Part shown: piece after piece, positions 17,749 to 27,951 of the stretch
Layout of the letters: every line of letters starts with the position of its first letter
How positions within the stretch are numbered: the first letter of the stretch is position 1
From: Lutibacter sp. A64
GTDB taxonomy: Bacteria; Bacteroidota; Bacteroidia; Flavobacteriales; Flavobacteriaceae
Assembly: GCF_022429565.1 (NCBI RefSeq)
Contig: NZ_CP092487.1
Location: 3,242,001-3,306,000, forward strand
DNA: 64,000 nt
Reading direction: 5' to 3'
The notes under the pieces: model-generated
Told to the model about the DNA's origin: nothing
The model's input: only the letters and a program-made list of their open reading frames with translations
Database searches by the model: none
Made by a program: the position numbers and the translations under genes

Positions 17749-19341
17749 ATGAGCAAAAAAATTAAATGGATTTTTCCTCTAGCAATTGTTTTTATAAGCT
17801 TTATTAGCTGCAAAGAAACTAAAAAAACAGAAGCTGAAACCATAGCAGAACGACCTAATATTTTATACATAATGTCCGATGATCATACCTCGCAAGCTTG
17901 GGGTGTTTATGGTGGAATTTTAAAAGATTATGTACATACACCAAATATTTCACGTTTGGCAGATGAAGGAGTTGTTTTAGACAATTGTTTGGTTTCTAAT
18001 TCTATTTGTTCACCAAGTAGAGCTACTATTCTTACAGGGCAGTATAGTCATATTAATGGAGTTAAAATTTTAGCTGGTGGTTTACCTCCAAAACATCCTA
18101 CAATTGCAGGAGTTTTACAACGAGGTGGTTACCAAACAGCAATTATTGGAAAATGGCATTTAAAGCAAGAGCCTACAGAAGAGTTTGATTATTATAGCGT
18201 TTTACCAGGGCAAGGACGTTACTGGAATCCAATATTAAAAACCAAAGAAAATTGGGAAGATTATATGGGAGGTGGAAAAGAATATGAAGGATTTAGTACA
18301 GATGTTATTGCTGATAAAACTATTGACTGGATAGAAAATAGAGATACTTCAAAACCTTTTATGATGATGTGCCATTTTAAAGCAACTCATGAACCTTTTG
18401 ATTATCCAGAACGCTTTAGTCACTTATACAGAGATGAAGATATTCCTGTGCCGAGTACATTTTACGATCAAGGAGCTGAAACTACAGGGAGGTCTTTTAA
18501 AGGACAATCTGTAGATAATTTAAAGAAAAGATATTTAAGAGCTTCAGAAGATCCAGATAATGTGCCAGGATATATGCAATATCCAGAATTGCCATTTTCG
18601 GTTGATGGTTTAACAAATGATGAAGCACGTTATAAAACATATCAAAAATATGTGAAAGATTTTATGCGTTGTGGAGCTGCAATAGATGATAATATTGGAA
18701 AATTATTAGATTACCTTGAAGCATCTGGTCTAGCAGAAAATACAATAGTAATTTATACTGCAGATCAAGGCTACTTTTTAGGTGAGCACGGTTTTTTTGA
18801 TAAACGATTAATTTATGAAGAATCTATTCATATGCCGTTTGTTATTAGGTATCCAAAAGAATTACCTGCCGGAACACGTAATACAGATCTTATAGAAAAT
18901 GTAGATTTTTCAGCTTTATTTGCTGATTATGCCGGACTTGAATATCCAGAAACAATGCAAGGTCATAGTTTTAGAGAAAATTTAAAGGGAAATACTCCAA
19001 AAGATTGGCGTAAATATGCTTACTACCGTTATTGGGATCATTCAATAGATCGTCCTGGGCATTTTGGTATTAGAGGTGAGCGGTACAAATTAGCTTTTTA
19101 TTACGGGAATGGACTTAAAGAAAATGGTTTTACTAAAGAAAATCAGCCTAAAAAGTTTTGGGATTTCTTTGATTTAGAAAAAGATCCTCAAGAAACTCGT
19201 AATGCTTATAATGACCCAGAATATCAAGAAATTATAAAAGAAATGAAAGCAGAAATATTAAAGCAAAGAGAAGCTTTAGGTGATACAGATTCTGATAATT
19301 CAGAAATACACGAAATTATAAAAGCACACTGGAATGATTAA
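17749..19341 (+). CDS. S1-family sulfatase lipoprotein, GlcNAc-6-sulfatase-like
   Basis: Predicted formylglycine sulfatase with lipobox FISC (Cys21), SDDH at about 43-46 and maturation motif CSPSR at Cys87. It has the segments VLPGQGRYW and YFLGEHGFFDKR that it shares with the sulfatase at 7789. The two are therefore paralogues of one S1 subfamily resembling N-acetylglucosamine-6-sulfatases. Its last 8 bases overlap the start of the following GH95 gene, implying translational coupling between sulfate removal and a fucosidase. It is 530 residues long, the usual size. Confidence 0.88.
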   Translation: MSKKIKWIFPLAIVFISFISCKETKKTEAETIAERPNILYIMSDDHTSQAWGVYGGILKDYVHTPNISRLADEGVVLDNCLVSNSICSPSRATILTGQYSHINGVKILAGGLPPKHPTIAGVLQRGGYQTAIIGKWHLKQEPTEEFDYYSVLPGQGRYWNPILKTKENWEDYMGGGKEYEGFSTDVIADKTIDWIENRDTSKPFMMMCHFKATHEPFDYPERFSHLYRDEDIPVPSTFYDQGAETTGRSFKGQSVDNLKKRYLRASEDPDNVPGYMQYPELPFSVDGLTNDEARYKTYQKYVKDFMRCGAAIDDNIGKLLDYLEASGLAENTIVIYTADQGYFLGEHGFFDKRLIYEESIHMPFVIRYPKELPAGTRNTDLIENVDFSALFADYAGLEYPETMQGHSFRENLKGNTPKDWRKYAYYRYWDHSIDRPGHFGIRGERYKLAFYYGNGLKENGFTKENQPKKFWDFFDLEKDPQETRNAYNDPEYQEIIKEMKAEILKQREALGDTDSDNSEIHEIIKAHWND

Positions 19342-21643
19342 AATTTTCAACTTTTTTAAATTCGTTATAACGTGTAGTATATGTGTTTTTATAACAAAAG
19401 TACAAGCTCAAGACACATTTAAATTATCTTATAACAAACCTGCAGAATTATGGACCGAAGCATTACCAATAGGTAATGGTAGTTTAGGAGCTATGATTTT
19501 TGGAGGCGTAACAGAAGAACATATTCAATTTAATGAAGAAACACTGTGGGCGGGTAAACCTCATGATTATTCACATAAAGGAGCGAGTAATTATTTAGCA
19601 GAAATAAGACAATTACTAACTGAGGGGAAACAATTAGAGGCTCAAAAACTAGCTCAAAAAGAGTTTATGAGTGAACCTTTAAAGCAAGTTCCTTATCAAC
19701 CATTTGGAGATTTATACATTGCTTTTAAAAACCATAACAATTACTCTAATTACAAAAGAGAATTAGATATTGAACAAGCAATAAGTAAAGTTTCTTATAC
19801 TGTAAATGGTGTAACTTATAAAAGAGAAGTTTTTTCAAGTTTTCCAAATCAAGTTATAGCGGTTAATTTAACTTCAAGTAAATCAAAAGCATTAAATTTC
19901 GATTTATGGTTAGATGCACTTCACGAAGATAAATTAGTGAAAACTAATGGAGATTCGCAAACTTTAGAAGTTCAAGTTAAAGATGGAGCTTTAAGAGGTG
20001 TTGCTACTTTAAAAGTATATACAAACGGTACTATTGAAACTGTAAACGGAAAGCTTCAAATTACAAACGCATCTAAAGCAACTATTTATTTAACAGCTGC
20101 TACAAACTATATTAACTTTAATGATGTTTCTGGAAATCCTAATAAAATTTCAGAAGAAATTTTAGCGAATGTTTCATCAAAAATATATAAAAAAGTTAAA
20201 AAAGAGCATATAAAAGATTACCAATCGCTATACAATCGGTTTAAATTAGATTTTGGTAACAATGGAAAATCTGCAAATACAACCGATAAAAGAATCTATG
20301 ATTTTTGGAAAGAACCTAATGATCCACAATTAGTTTCATTGTATGTGCAATATGCACGTTATTTAATGATTTCAAGTAGTCGTCCAGGAACTAAACCACC
20401 AACACTTCAAGGACTTTGGAATAATAAAATGAATCCGCCATGGTTTAGTAGTTATACCACCAATATTAATTTAGAAATGAATTATTGGCCAGTAGAGGTT
20501 GCAAATTTAAGTGAATGCCATGAACCTTTGTTTAGTTTTATTGAAGATCTTTCAAAAACAGGGAAAAAAGTAGCTAAAGAACATTATAATGCAGCAGGTT
20601 GGATAGCACATCATAATATAGATATTTGGAGAGGTGCTGCTCCAGTAAACGCATCACACCACGGTATTTGGCAAGGTGCTGCAGGTTGGCTAAGTTCTCA
20701 TATTTGGGAACATTACTTGTTTACGCAAAACAAGTCCTTTTTAAAAGAGAATTACCATTTAATGAAAGACGCAGCACTGTTTTACTCTCAAGTTTTATAC
20801 GAAGATCCAAACACAGGATACTTAATAAGTTCACCTTCAAATTCACCAGAAATAGGAGGTTTAGTTGCTGGGCCAACAATGGATCATCAAATTATTAGAG
20901 CTTTGTTTAAGAGTATTATTGAGGCTGCTGAAATTTTAGATACCGATCAAGAATTTTCTAAAGAGTTAACGTTAATGCTTCCTAAAATTGCTCCAAATAA
21001 AATTGGTAAACATGGACAATTACAAGAGTGGTTAGAAGATAAAGATGATCCAGAAAATCACCACAGACATGTTTCTCATTTATGGGCAGTATATCCTGGA
21101 AATGGAATTAATTATGAAGAAACACCAGATTTAATGGAAGCTGCAAAACAATCTTTAGAATATAGAGGAGATAACGGTACAGGTTGGAGTTTGGCCTGGA
21201 AAATTAATTTTTGGTCGCGCTTTAGAGATGGAAATAGAGCTTATAAATTATTGCATAGATTGCTAAGTCCTGCAGAACATGAAGAACGAAATGTAGGAGG
21301 GGGTTCATATCCAAACCTTTTTGATGCACACCCACCATTTCAAATAGATGGTAATTTTGGAGGTGCTTCAGGAATTTTAGAAATGATATTACAAAGTCAT
21401 TTAAATAAGATAGAATTATTGCCAGCCTTACCAGATGCGTTATCAGAAGGAAATGTATCGGGTATTGTTGCCAGAGGTGGTTTTGAGTTAGCATTTAAAT
21501 GGAAAGATTCTAAGTTGCAAGAAGTGGAAATTATCTCTAAAAAAGGACTTCCATGTACTTTAGAATATAATGGAGAGACGATTAAATTTGATACCAAAAT
21601 AGGAAAAAAATACACATTTAATGGTTCTTTAAATAAAAAGTAA
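19334..21643 (+). CDS. GH95 alpha-L-fucosidase (alpha-L-fucosidase/alpha-L-galactosidase)
   Basis: Inverting exo-enzyme of family GH95, whose members remove alpha-1,2-linked L-fucose or alpha-L-galactose. A signal peptide (CSICVFITKVQAQ) is followed by the family entry sequence AELWTEALPIGNGSLGAM near 37. The catalytic network known from the Bifidobacterium enzyme can be placed: paired Asn377/Asn379 in TTNINLEMNYW, Glu506 in SPSNSPEIG, and Asp672 in HPPFQIDGNFGG. The protein is full length (769 residues). The start overlaps the upstream sulfatase by 8 bp. With three GH29 enzymes in the same unit it gives the cell at least four fucosidases. Confidence 0.93.
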   Translation: MIKIFNFFKFVITCSICVFITKVQAQDTFKLSYNKPAELWTEALPIGNGSLGAMIFGGVTEEHIQFNEETLWAGKPHDYSHKGASNYLAEIRQLLTEGKQLEAQKLAQKEFMSEPLKQVPYQPFGDLYIAFKNHNNYSNYKRELDIEQAISKVSYTVNGVTYKREVFSSFPNQVIAVNLTSSKSKALNFDLWLDALHEDKLVKTNGDSQTLEVQVKDGALRGVATLKVYTNGTIETVNGKLQITNASKATIYLTAATNYINFNDVSGNPNKISEEILANVSSKIYKKVKKEHIKDYQSLYNRFKLDFGNNGKSANTTDKRIYDFWKEPNDPQLVSLYVQYARYLMISSSRPGTKPPTLQGLWNNKMNPPWFSSYTTNINLEMNYWPVEVANLSECHEPLFSFIEDLSKTGKKVAKEHYNAAGWIAHHNIDIWRGAAPVNASHHGIWQGAAGWLSSHIWEHYLFTQNKSFLKENYHLMKDAALFYSQVLYEDPNTGYLISSPSNSPEIGGLVAGPTMDHQIIRALFKSIIEAAEILDTDQEFSKELTLMLPKIAPNKIGKHGQLQEWLEDKDDPENHHRHVSHLWAVYPGNGINYEETPDLMEAAKQSLEYRGDNGTGWSLAWKINFWSRFRDGNRAYKLLHRLLSPAEHEERNVGGGSYPNLFDAHPPFQIDGNFGGASGILEMILQSHLNKIELLPALPDALSEGNVSGIVARGGFELAFKWKDSKLQEVEIISKKGLPCTLEYNGETIKFDTKIGKKYTFNGSLNKK

Positions 21644-21646
21644 ATT

Positions 21647-23017
21647 ATGAAATTAATAGTAAGTATTATAGCTGTTTTTTTGAGTTGTAGTTTAAATGTA
21701 TTTGGACAAGTAAATCAATCCAAGCCTAATGTAATTATCATTTTTACAGATGATCAAGGTTATCAAGATGTTGGCGTGTTTGGTTCGCCCTTAATTAAAA
21801 CTCCAAACTTAGATAAAATGGCATCCGAAGGTATAAAGTTTACCGATTTTTATGCAGCTTCTTCAGTATGCTCGCCTTCACGTGCAGCATTATTAACAGG
21901 TTCTTATCCACCCAGAGTTGGTGTGCCAAAAGTGTTGTGGCCAAATTTACCGGGAGGTTTAAATAACCAAGAGCTTACTATTGCCGATATGCTAAAAACA
22001 AAAGGCTATAAAACTGCGTGTATTGGAAAATGGCATCTTGGAGATGAAGCTCAATATTTACCAACAGCACAAGGTTTCGATTCTTATTATGGAATTCCAT
22101 TTAGTAACGATATGTCTGTTAACCCAAGTTCAAAAGTTTCAAAAGATATTGTTTTTAGAGAAGGAATGTCAATCGACAGTCTTCGTGAAAAAAAATGGCG
22201 CGGAAAAAGGGTGCCTTTAATGAGGCAGGATGAAGTTATAGAATATCCAGTGGATCAAACAACATTAACACAAAGATATACAAAAGAAGCTGTTAATTTT
22301 ATTAAAGAAAATAAAGATGAACCGTTTTTTTTATATGTAGCGCAAACAATGCCACATGTACCATTGTACGCTTCTTCAAAATTTAAAGGAAAAAGTGCTA
22401 GAGGTTTATATGGAGATGTTATTGAAGAAATTGATTGGAGCGTAGGCGAAATTTTAAAAACATTAGAGTCTTTAGGATTAGGCGAAAACACATTGGTGGT
22501 TTTCACCTCAGACAACGGTCCTTGGAATTTAGATAATGGAAATGGTGGTAGTGCTTTGCCTTTAAGAGGGCATAAATTTGAAACCTTAGAAGGAGGAATG
22601 CGTGTGCCAATGATTGCTCAGTGGAAAGGTAAAATAAAAGCTGGGAGTGTTATTGAAGAGGTCGCTTCAACTATAGATTTATTGCCAACTATTGCTTATT
22701 TAACAGATGCAGAACTTTCTGAAAAACCAATTGATGGTAAAAATATTTGGACATTGCTTTCTGGAGATGAAAAGGCAAAATCACCACATAGTAAAAGCGG
22801 ATTTTATTATTATAAAGAAAATACGCTAGAGGCTGTAAGACAAGGTGATTGGAAATTACGTATTACTAAAGATTGTGTAGCATTGTATAATCTTAAAGAT
22901 GATATTTCTGAAAATAATAATGTAGCGGCAGCACATCCTAAAATTGTGAAAAAACTACAAAAAATGATGAAAAAATTTGATGCAGATTTAAAAGAAAACC
23001 AGCACAAGTATAACTAG
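21647..23017 (+). CDS. S1-family sulfatase, arylsulfatase A-like, secreted
   Basis: Predicted glycan sulfatase with a type I signal peptide (FLSCSLNVFGQ). A Cys occurs in the hydrophobic core, but GQV resembles a signal peptidase I site more than a lipobox. TDDQGYQD lies near residue 34 and the maturation motif CSPSR starts at Cys75, followed by AALLTGSYPPRVG. VVFTSDNGPW near 283 and ALPLRGHKFETLEGGMRVP near 304 are typical of the GalNAc-6-sulfatase/arylsulfatase A group. At 456 residues it is compact. It begins 3 bp after GH95 and is followed 17 bp later by a GH3 gene. Confidence 0.88.
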   Translation: MKLIVSIIAVFLSCSLNVFGQVNQSKPNVIIIFTDDQGYQDVGVFGSPLIKTPNLDKMASEGIKFTDFYAASSVCSPSRAALLTGSYPPRVGVPKVLWPNLPGGLNNQELTIADMLKTKGYKTACIGKWHLGDEAQYLPTAQGFDSYYGIPFSNDMSVNPSSKVSKDIVFREGMSIDSLREKKWRGKRVPLMRQDEVIEYPVDQTTLTQRYTKEAVNFIKENKDEPFFLYVAQTMPHVPLYASSKFKGKSARGLYGDVIEEIDWSVGEILKTLESLGLGENTLVVFTSDNGPWNLDNGNGGSALPLRGHKFETLEGGMRVPMIAQWKGKIKAGSVIEEVASTIDLLPTIAYLTDAELSEKPIDGKNIWTLLSGDEKAKSPHSKSGFYYYKENTLEAVRQGDWKLRITKDCVALYNLKDDISENNNVAAAHPKIVKKLQKMMKKFDADLKENQHKYN

Positions 23018-23034
23018 AAGAAATAATAAATAGT

Positions 23035-25707
23035 ATGAGAAGTAGTTTAAAAATTGGAATTTTAGGGCTATTTATAGTAAGTACACTTGCATTTACTACT
23101 AAAAAAGACCCACCATATAAAAACCCTAAATTACCAGTAGCTGAACGTGTAAATGATTTGCTTGGTAGAATGACTTTAGAAGAGAAATTCTGGCAAATGT
23201 TTATGATTCCGGGTGATTTAAACATAGGAAAAGATAAGTTAAAACATGGTATTTTTGGTTTTCAAATTTCTTCAAAAGGATTAAATGATAATGCAGCTGA
23301 GCAAATTATGGACTATGGTTCTACTGGAACAGCTGCTAATATGGCTAGAGAAATTAATGAGCTTCAAAAATATTTTTTAGAAGAAACACGTTTAGGTATT
23401 CCTATCATTCCTTTTAATGAGGCTTTGCATGGTTTAGCACGTGATGGAGCAACAATATTTCCTCAAGCAATCGCTTTAGCTTCAACGTGGGATACAGATT
23501 TAGTTAGTGAAGTAGCTGGTGCTATAACAAAAGAAACCAGTACAAGAGGTATTCGTCAAATATTATCTCCGGTATTAAATATTGCGCGTGATGTACGTTG
23601 GGGTCGTGTTGAAGAAACCTATGGAGAAGATCCTTATTTAACAACTCAAATGGGAATTTCATTTATTAGTCAATTCGAAAAAGCAGGTGTAATTACTACG
23701 CCTAAACATTTTGTGGCTAATGTAGGTGCAGGTGGTAGAGATAGTTACCCAATTAGTTTTAACGAACGCTTGTTAGAAGAAATTTATTTTCCTGCATTTA
23801 AAGCTGTTTTTCAAAAAGCAGGTGCACGTTCGGTAATGACATCTTATAACTCTTTAGATGGAACCCCTTGTACATCTAACGAATGGTTATTGCGCACTAA
23901 ACTTAAAGAGGAATGGGGCTTTAATGGCTTTGTAATTTCTGATGCTGGTGCAACAGGTGGTGCAAATGTTTTGCATTTTACAGCAGCCAATTATGCCGAA
24001 GCAACAGAAGATGCTGTTGAAGCAGGGTTAGATGTTATGTTTCAAACCAACTACAATCATTACCCTTTATTTTGGGAGGCTTATAAAAATGGAATGGTTG
24101 ATATTAAAGCTATTGATGAAGCTGTAAGCAGAATTTTAACGGCTAAATTTGAATTAGGATTATTTGAAAATCCATATGTTGACGCAAAAGAAGCAGCAAT
24201 TTGGAACGGACATAAAACACACCGTGACTTGGCTAAAAAAGCAGCTTCTAAAGCAATGGTTTTATTAAAAAATGAAAATAAAATTTTGCCTATAGATGCA
24301 TCAGTTAATAAAATTGCGCTTATTGGTTATGATGTGAAAAAGGTGAGATTGGGAGGTTATAGTGGACCAGGTAACAATCTTGTATCTATGTATAAAGGTG
24401 TTTCAAATAAAATTGGAGAAGAGCGTATTGTATATGCTCCAGGTGTTCCACTAAAAGAAGAAAAATACAGCCCGGTTGCATCAACTTATTTATCGACAAT
24501 TGCTGAAGGTAAAAAAGTTGAAGGATTAAAAGCTGATTATTTTGATAATATAAAATTAAGCGGACAACCAAAAGTTGGACGAGTAGATAAGCAAATTAAA
24601 TTTGGTTGGACACTTTTTTCACCACATGAAGATTTAGCTTATGATTGGTTTTCTGTACGATGGACAGGAAAATTAAAAGCCCCAAAAACAGGAAAATTTA
24701 ATATTGGTATTGAAGGTAATGACGGTTACCGTATGTATTTAGATGGTAAACTGATTATTGATAATTGGCAAAAACAATCGTACACTACTATTTTAAAAGA
24801 ATTTTCTTTTGAAGAAGGCAAAGAATACGATATTAAAATTGAGTTTTTTGAGTCCGCAGGAAATGCAAAATTCAAACTAGTTTGGGATGCTTTTATTGAA
24901 AATAATTGGGAACAACAAATAGCCGAAGCTGTAGAAAAAGTAAAAAAAAGTGATGTAGCAGTTGTTTTTGCAGGTATTCACGAAGGAGAATTTCAAGATA
25001 GAGCTTTGTTAGCATTACCAGGGCACCAAGAGGCGCTTATTAAAGCAGTTGCAAAAACAGGAAAACCAACTGTAGTTGTTTTAATTGGTGGAAGTGCTAT
25101 TACTATGGCAAACTGGATAAACGATGTTGATGGTATAATTATGGCGTGGTATGCTGGTGAAAATGGAGGAAATGGTTTTGCTGATATTCTTTTTGGAGAT
25201 GAAAATCCAGCAGGTCGTTTACCAATAACTTTTCCTGTAGATGAAGCACAATGTCCATTGTATTATAACAATAAACCAACAGGTAGAGGTGATAATTATC
25301 ACAACTTAACTGGGCAACCATTATTTCCGTTTGGTTATGGATTAAGTTATACTTCTTTTGAATATTCTAATTTAGAATTTAGTAAAAATACTATTGCAGC
25401 AAATGAAACAGTACAGATAACGTGTACCATTAAAAATAAAGGGGATGTTGCTGGTGACGAGGTGGTACAATTATATATCCGTGATGAGTTAGCGTCTGTT
25501 TCACGTCCAATAAAAGAACTAAAAGGTTTTAAACGTATAAATTTAAAAGTTGGGGAATCTAAAAAAGTAACTTTTGAATTAGGCCCTGAAGAATTATCGA
25601 TGTTAGATAAAGATTTAAAAAGATTGGTTGAGGCTGGTGATTTTAGAATTATGATCGGAGCTTCATCAAAAGATATCCGTTTAAGAAAAATTTTAACTGT
25701 AAAATAA
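23035..25707 (+). CDS. GH3 beta-glycosidase with PA14 domain
   Basis: Second GH3 enzyme of the unit. The N-terminal hydrophobic segment (IGILGLFIVSTLAF) is a likely signal peptide without an obvious lipobox. MTLEEKFWQMF near 46 opens the barrel, TTPKHFVAN carries the KHF near 225, and Asp303 in FVISDAGA is the predicted nucleophile. A PA14 domain (LKADYFDNIKLSG onward, about 500-630) is inserted as in the first GH3. The C-terminus has the fibronectin-III-like GDEVVQLYIRDE. The two GH3 proteins share architecture but differ clearly in the barrel loops, so they probably act on different aglycones. It is followed 9 bp later by a GH30 gene. Confidence 0.92.
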   Translation: MRSSLKIGILGLFIVSTLAFTTKKDPPYKNPKLPVAERVNDLLGRMTLEEKFWQMFMIPGDLNIGKDKLKHGIFGFQISSKGLNDNAAEQIMDYGSTGTAANMAREINELQKYFLEETRLGIPIIPFNEALHGLARDGATIFPQAIALASTWDTDLVSEVAGAITKETSTRGIRQILSPVLNIARDVRWGRVEETYGEDPYLTTQMGISFISQFEKAGVITTPKHFVANVGAGGRDSYPISFNERLLEEIYFPAFKAVFQKAGARSVMTSYNSLDGTPCTSNEWLLRTKLKEEWGFNGFVISDAGATGGANVLHFTAANYAEATEDAVEAGLDVMFQTNYNHYPLFWEAYKNGMVDIKAIDEAVSRILTAKFELGLFENPYVDAKEAAIWNGHKTHRDLAKKAASKAMVLLKNENKILPIDASVNKIALIGYDVKKVRLGGYSGPGNNLVSMYKGVSNKIGEERIVYAPGVPLKEEKYSPVASTYLSTIAEGKKVEGLKADYFDNIKLSGQPKVGRVDKQIKFGWTLFSPHEDLAYDWFSVRWTGKLKAPKTGKFNIGIEGNDGYRMYLDGKLIIDNWQKQSYTTILKEFSFEEGKEYDIKIEFFESAGNAKFKLVWDAFIENNWEQQIAEAVEKVKKSDVAVVFAGIHEGEFQDRALLALPGHQEALIKAVAKTGKPTVVVLIGGSAITMANWINDVDGIIMAWYAGENGGNGFADILFGDENPAGRLPITFPVDEAQCPLYYNNKPTGRGDNYHNLTGQPLFPFGYGLSYTSFEYSNLEFSKNTIAANETVQITCTIKNKGDVAGDEVVQLYIRDELASVSRPIKELKGFKRINLKVGESKKVTFELGPEELSMLDKDLKRLVEAGDFRIMIGASSKDIRLRKILTVK

Positions 25708-25716
25708 AGAGGAGAT

Positions 25717-27147
25717 ATGAAAATTTTTAAGAGCTGTATGTTATTTACAATTATTGTTGCTCTTTCAGCTTGTGAAAGTCAACCAAAAGTTACTTGGGTA
25801 AGTAGTACAGATACCGATGTTTGGGTAAATAAAACATACAATCAACAAGAAAATACATCTAATGCTGTTATTAATATTAACGTAGATGTTACAAAACAAG
25901 AGCAAGAAATAACTGGTTTTGGAGGTTGTTTTAACGAGTTAGGTTGGGAAGCTTTAAATGTGGTTTCTCCTGAAGAAAAACAACAAATTTTAAACGATTT
26001 ATTCAGTCAAGAAGATGGGTGTAAATTCAGTCTTTTTAGAATGCCAATTGGAGCTAATGATTATGCGGTAGATTGGTATAGCCATAATGAAACTCCAGAA
26101 GATTTTGAGATGGTTAATTTTTCTATAGATCGTGATAAAAAAAGACTAATTCCATATATTAAAGAAGCACAAAAAATAAATCCAGATATAGCAATTTGGG
26201 CTTCACCTTGGTGTCCGCCTTCTTGGATGAAGCATAGCAAACACTACGCCTGTAAGTCAAATCCAAAATTTAACGATTTACCTATAGAATTTAGTTCTAC
26301 AGAAGAATTGGTTTCACGTTTTATTATGGAATCAAAATACTTAGAATCGTATGCGTTGTATTTTTCAAAATTTGTACAAGCGTATAAAGCAGAAGGTATA
26401 GATATTAGTGCAGTTCATGTTCAAAATGAGTATAATTCAGCGCAAAACTTTCCGTCTTGTGTTTGGAAACCACAAGATTTAGGAATTTTTATTGCCGATT
26501 ATTTAGGTCCTAAGTTTAAATCAGAAAATATTGATAGTGAAATTTGGTTAGGTACTGTTGAGCGCCCACAAATAGAAAGAGTTTCTGATATATTAGAGTA
26601 TAAAAACACAAAGGATTATGTAAAAGGTGTTGGTTTTCAATGGGCAGGAAAAGGAGCAATTGAAGCCGTACATGCAAAATATCCAGAAATGGAATTAATG
26701 CAAACAGAAACAGAATGTGGCGATGGTTCTAACGATTGGAAAGCTGCAGAGTACACATTTAATTTAATGAAACATTATTTCGAAAACGGAGCAAACTCAT
26801 ATATGTACTGGAATATGGTTTTAGATGAAACAGGAAAAAGTCAATGGGGTTGGAAACAAAACTCAATGATTTCTATAGACCGAACTAGTAAAGCCATTAC
26901 TTATAATCCAGAGTTTTATTTAATGAAACATTTAAGTGCTTTTGTAAAACCAGGAGCTGTAAAATTAGCAACAACAGGAGATACTGATAATGCAATTGTT
27001 TTTTACAACGAAGCAGAAAATGAAGTTGTAGTTCTTGCTTATAACAATGCTGAAGAAAATAACGAGTTAAAATTAAATGTAAATAATCAAGAAATAAATG
27101 CCTTGTTAGATGCTAAATCTTTTAATTCAATAGCAATTAGTTTATAA
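25717..27147 (+). CDS. GH30 glycoside hydrolase lipoprotein
   Basis: Second GH30 protein, this one with a lipobox (LSAC, Cys19) and therefore membrane-anchored. Entry motif ITGFGGCFNELGWEAL lies near 65, SPWCPPSWMK near 163, the predicted acid/base Glu238 in VHVQNEYNS and nucleophile Glu331 in ELMQTETECG. The C-terminal beta-sandwich is present. It is recognisably related to the GH30 at 13692 but shares only moderate similarity, so the pair is an old duplication or two separate recruitments. It forms a GH3-GH30 couple that mirrors the GH30-GH3 couple upstream. Confidence 0.87.
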   Translation: MKIFKSCMLFTIIVALSACESQPKVTWVSSTDTDVWVNKTYNQQENTSNAVININVDVTKQEQEITGFGGCFNELGWEALNVVSPEEKQQILNDLFSQEDGCKFSLFRMPIGANDYAVDWYSHNETPEDFEMVNFSIDRDKKRLIPYIKEAQKINPDIAIWASPWCPPSWMKHSKHYACKSNPKFNDLPIEFSSTEELVSRFIMESKYLESYALYFSKFVQAYKAEGIDISAVHVQNEYNSAQNFPSCVWKPQDLGIFIADYLGPKFKSENIDSEIWLGTVERPQIERVSDILEYKNTKDYVKGVGFQWAGKGAIEAVHAKYPEMELMQTETECGDGSNDWKAAEYTFNLMKHYFENGANSYMYWNMVLDETGKSQWGWKQNSMISIDRTSKAITYNPEFYLMKHLSAFVKPGAVKLATTGDTDNAIVFYNEAENEVVVLAYNNAEENNELKLNVNNQEINALLDAKSFNSIAISL

Positions 27148-27160
27148 GATTGAAATACCT

Positions 27161-27949
27161 ATGGAAAGAAGAGAGTTTGTAAAATATTTAGGGGCAATGT
27201 CTATTTATATTGGAGCAACTTCTTGTGGGGTAATAAATATTTTTGGTGAGCAATATAATGAAGAAGTTTGCCAGAGAGCCTGGGATAATTTACGTAAATT
27301 AAAAAGCCCAGCTTTTAAATATGTAAACCCTAAAAAAGAGCTTCTAAATGTTTTAATTTATGGAGATTCTATTTCTATTGGATATACACCAATTGTAAGA
27401 GTAACATTATCAGAAAAAGCGAATGTATTTCGGATATATGCAAACGGAGAATCAAGTGATAAGTTTATTTCTTATGTTGAAAAAATGAAGAAAACCATGT
27501 TTCAACCATCTTTAAAAGGTGGTTGGAATTTTGAATGGGATGTAATTCATTTTAATGTTGGTTTACATGATTTAAAATATTTATCAGCAGGAAAACTTGA
27601 TAAGAAAAATGGCGAAGTAGTTAACAATATAGAAGAGTATAAAACGAATTTAGATAAGATTTGTACCTATTTAACTGAAGAATATCCGAAAGCTAAATTA
27701 ATTTTTGCAACTACAACAGCTGTTCCTAGAGGCGCTAATGGTAGGTTTGTTGGAGATAGTGTAAAATATAATAAAGCAGCAAAAGAAGTTGTTGCTAGGT
27801 ACCCTTCAATATTAATTAATGATTTATATGGCTTTACCAAACCAAATTCATCTAAATGGTATGTAAAACCAGGAAATGTTCATTATAATAATTTAGGGAA
27901 AACGGAACAGGGAAAACACGTAGCAAAAGTTATAGCTGAAAATTTATAA
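27161..27949 (+). CDS. SGNH/GDSL-type hydrolase with Tat-like lipoprotein signal
   Basis: Probable esterase, such as a carbohydrate O-acyl esterase, or a related SGNH hydrolase. The N-terminus MERREFVKYLGAMS looks like a twin-arginine (Tat) signal and is followed by TSC, a possible lipobox at residue 22. SGNH block I is GDSISIGY near residue 69 with the nucleophile Ser, and block III is VIHFNVGLHD near 127. Block V reads PGNVHYNN: the His is present, but the Asp of the usual DxxH is replaced by Gly. It sits between a GH30 and a GH20, 11 bp and 2 bp away, so it should act on the same glycan. It is the only esterase-like gene in the unit. Substrate unknown. Confidence 0.72.
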   Translation: MERREFVKYLGAMSIYIGATSCGVINIFGEQYNEEVCQRAWDNLRKLKSPAFKYVNPKKELLNVLIYGDSISIGYTPIVRVTLSEKANVFRIYANGESSDKFISYVEKMKKTMFQPSLKGGWNFEWDVIHFNVGLHDLKYLSAGKLDKKNGEVVNNIEEYKTNLDKICTYLTEEYPKAKLIFATTTAVPRGANGRFVGDSVKYNKAAKEVVARYPSILINDLYGFTKPNSSKWYVKPGNVHYNNLGKTEQGKHVAKVIAENL

Positions 27950-27951
27950 TT

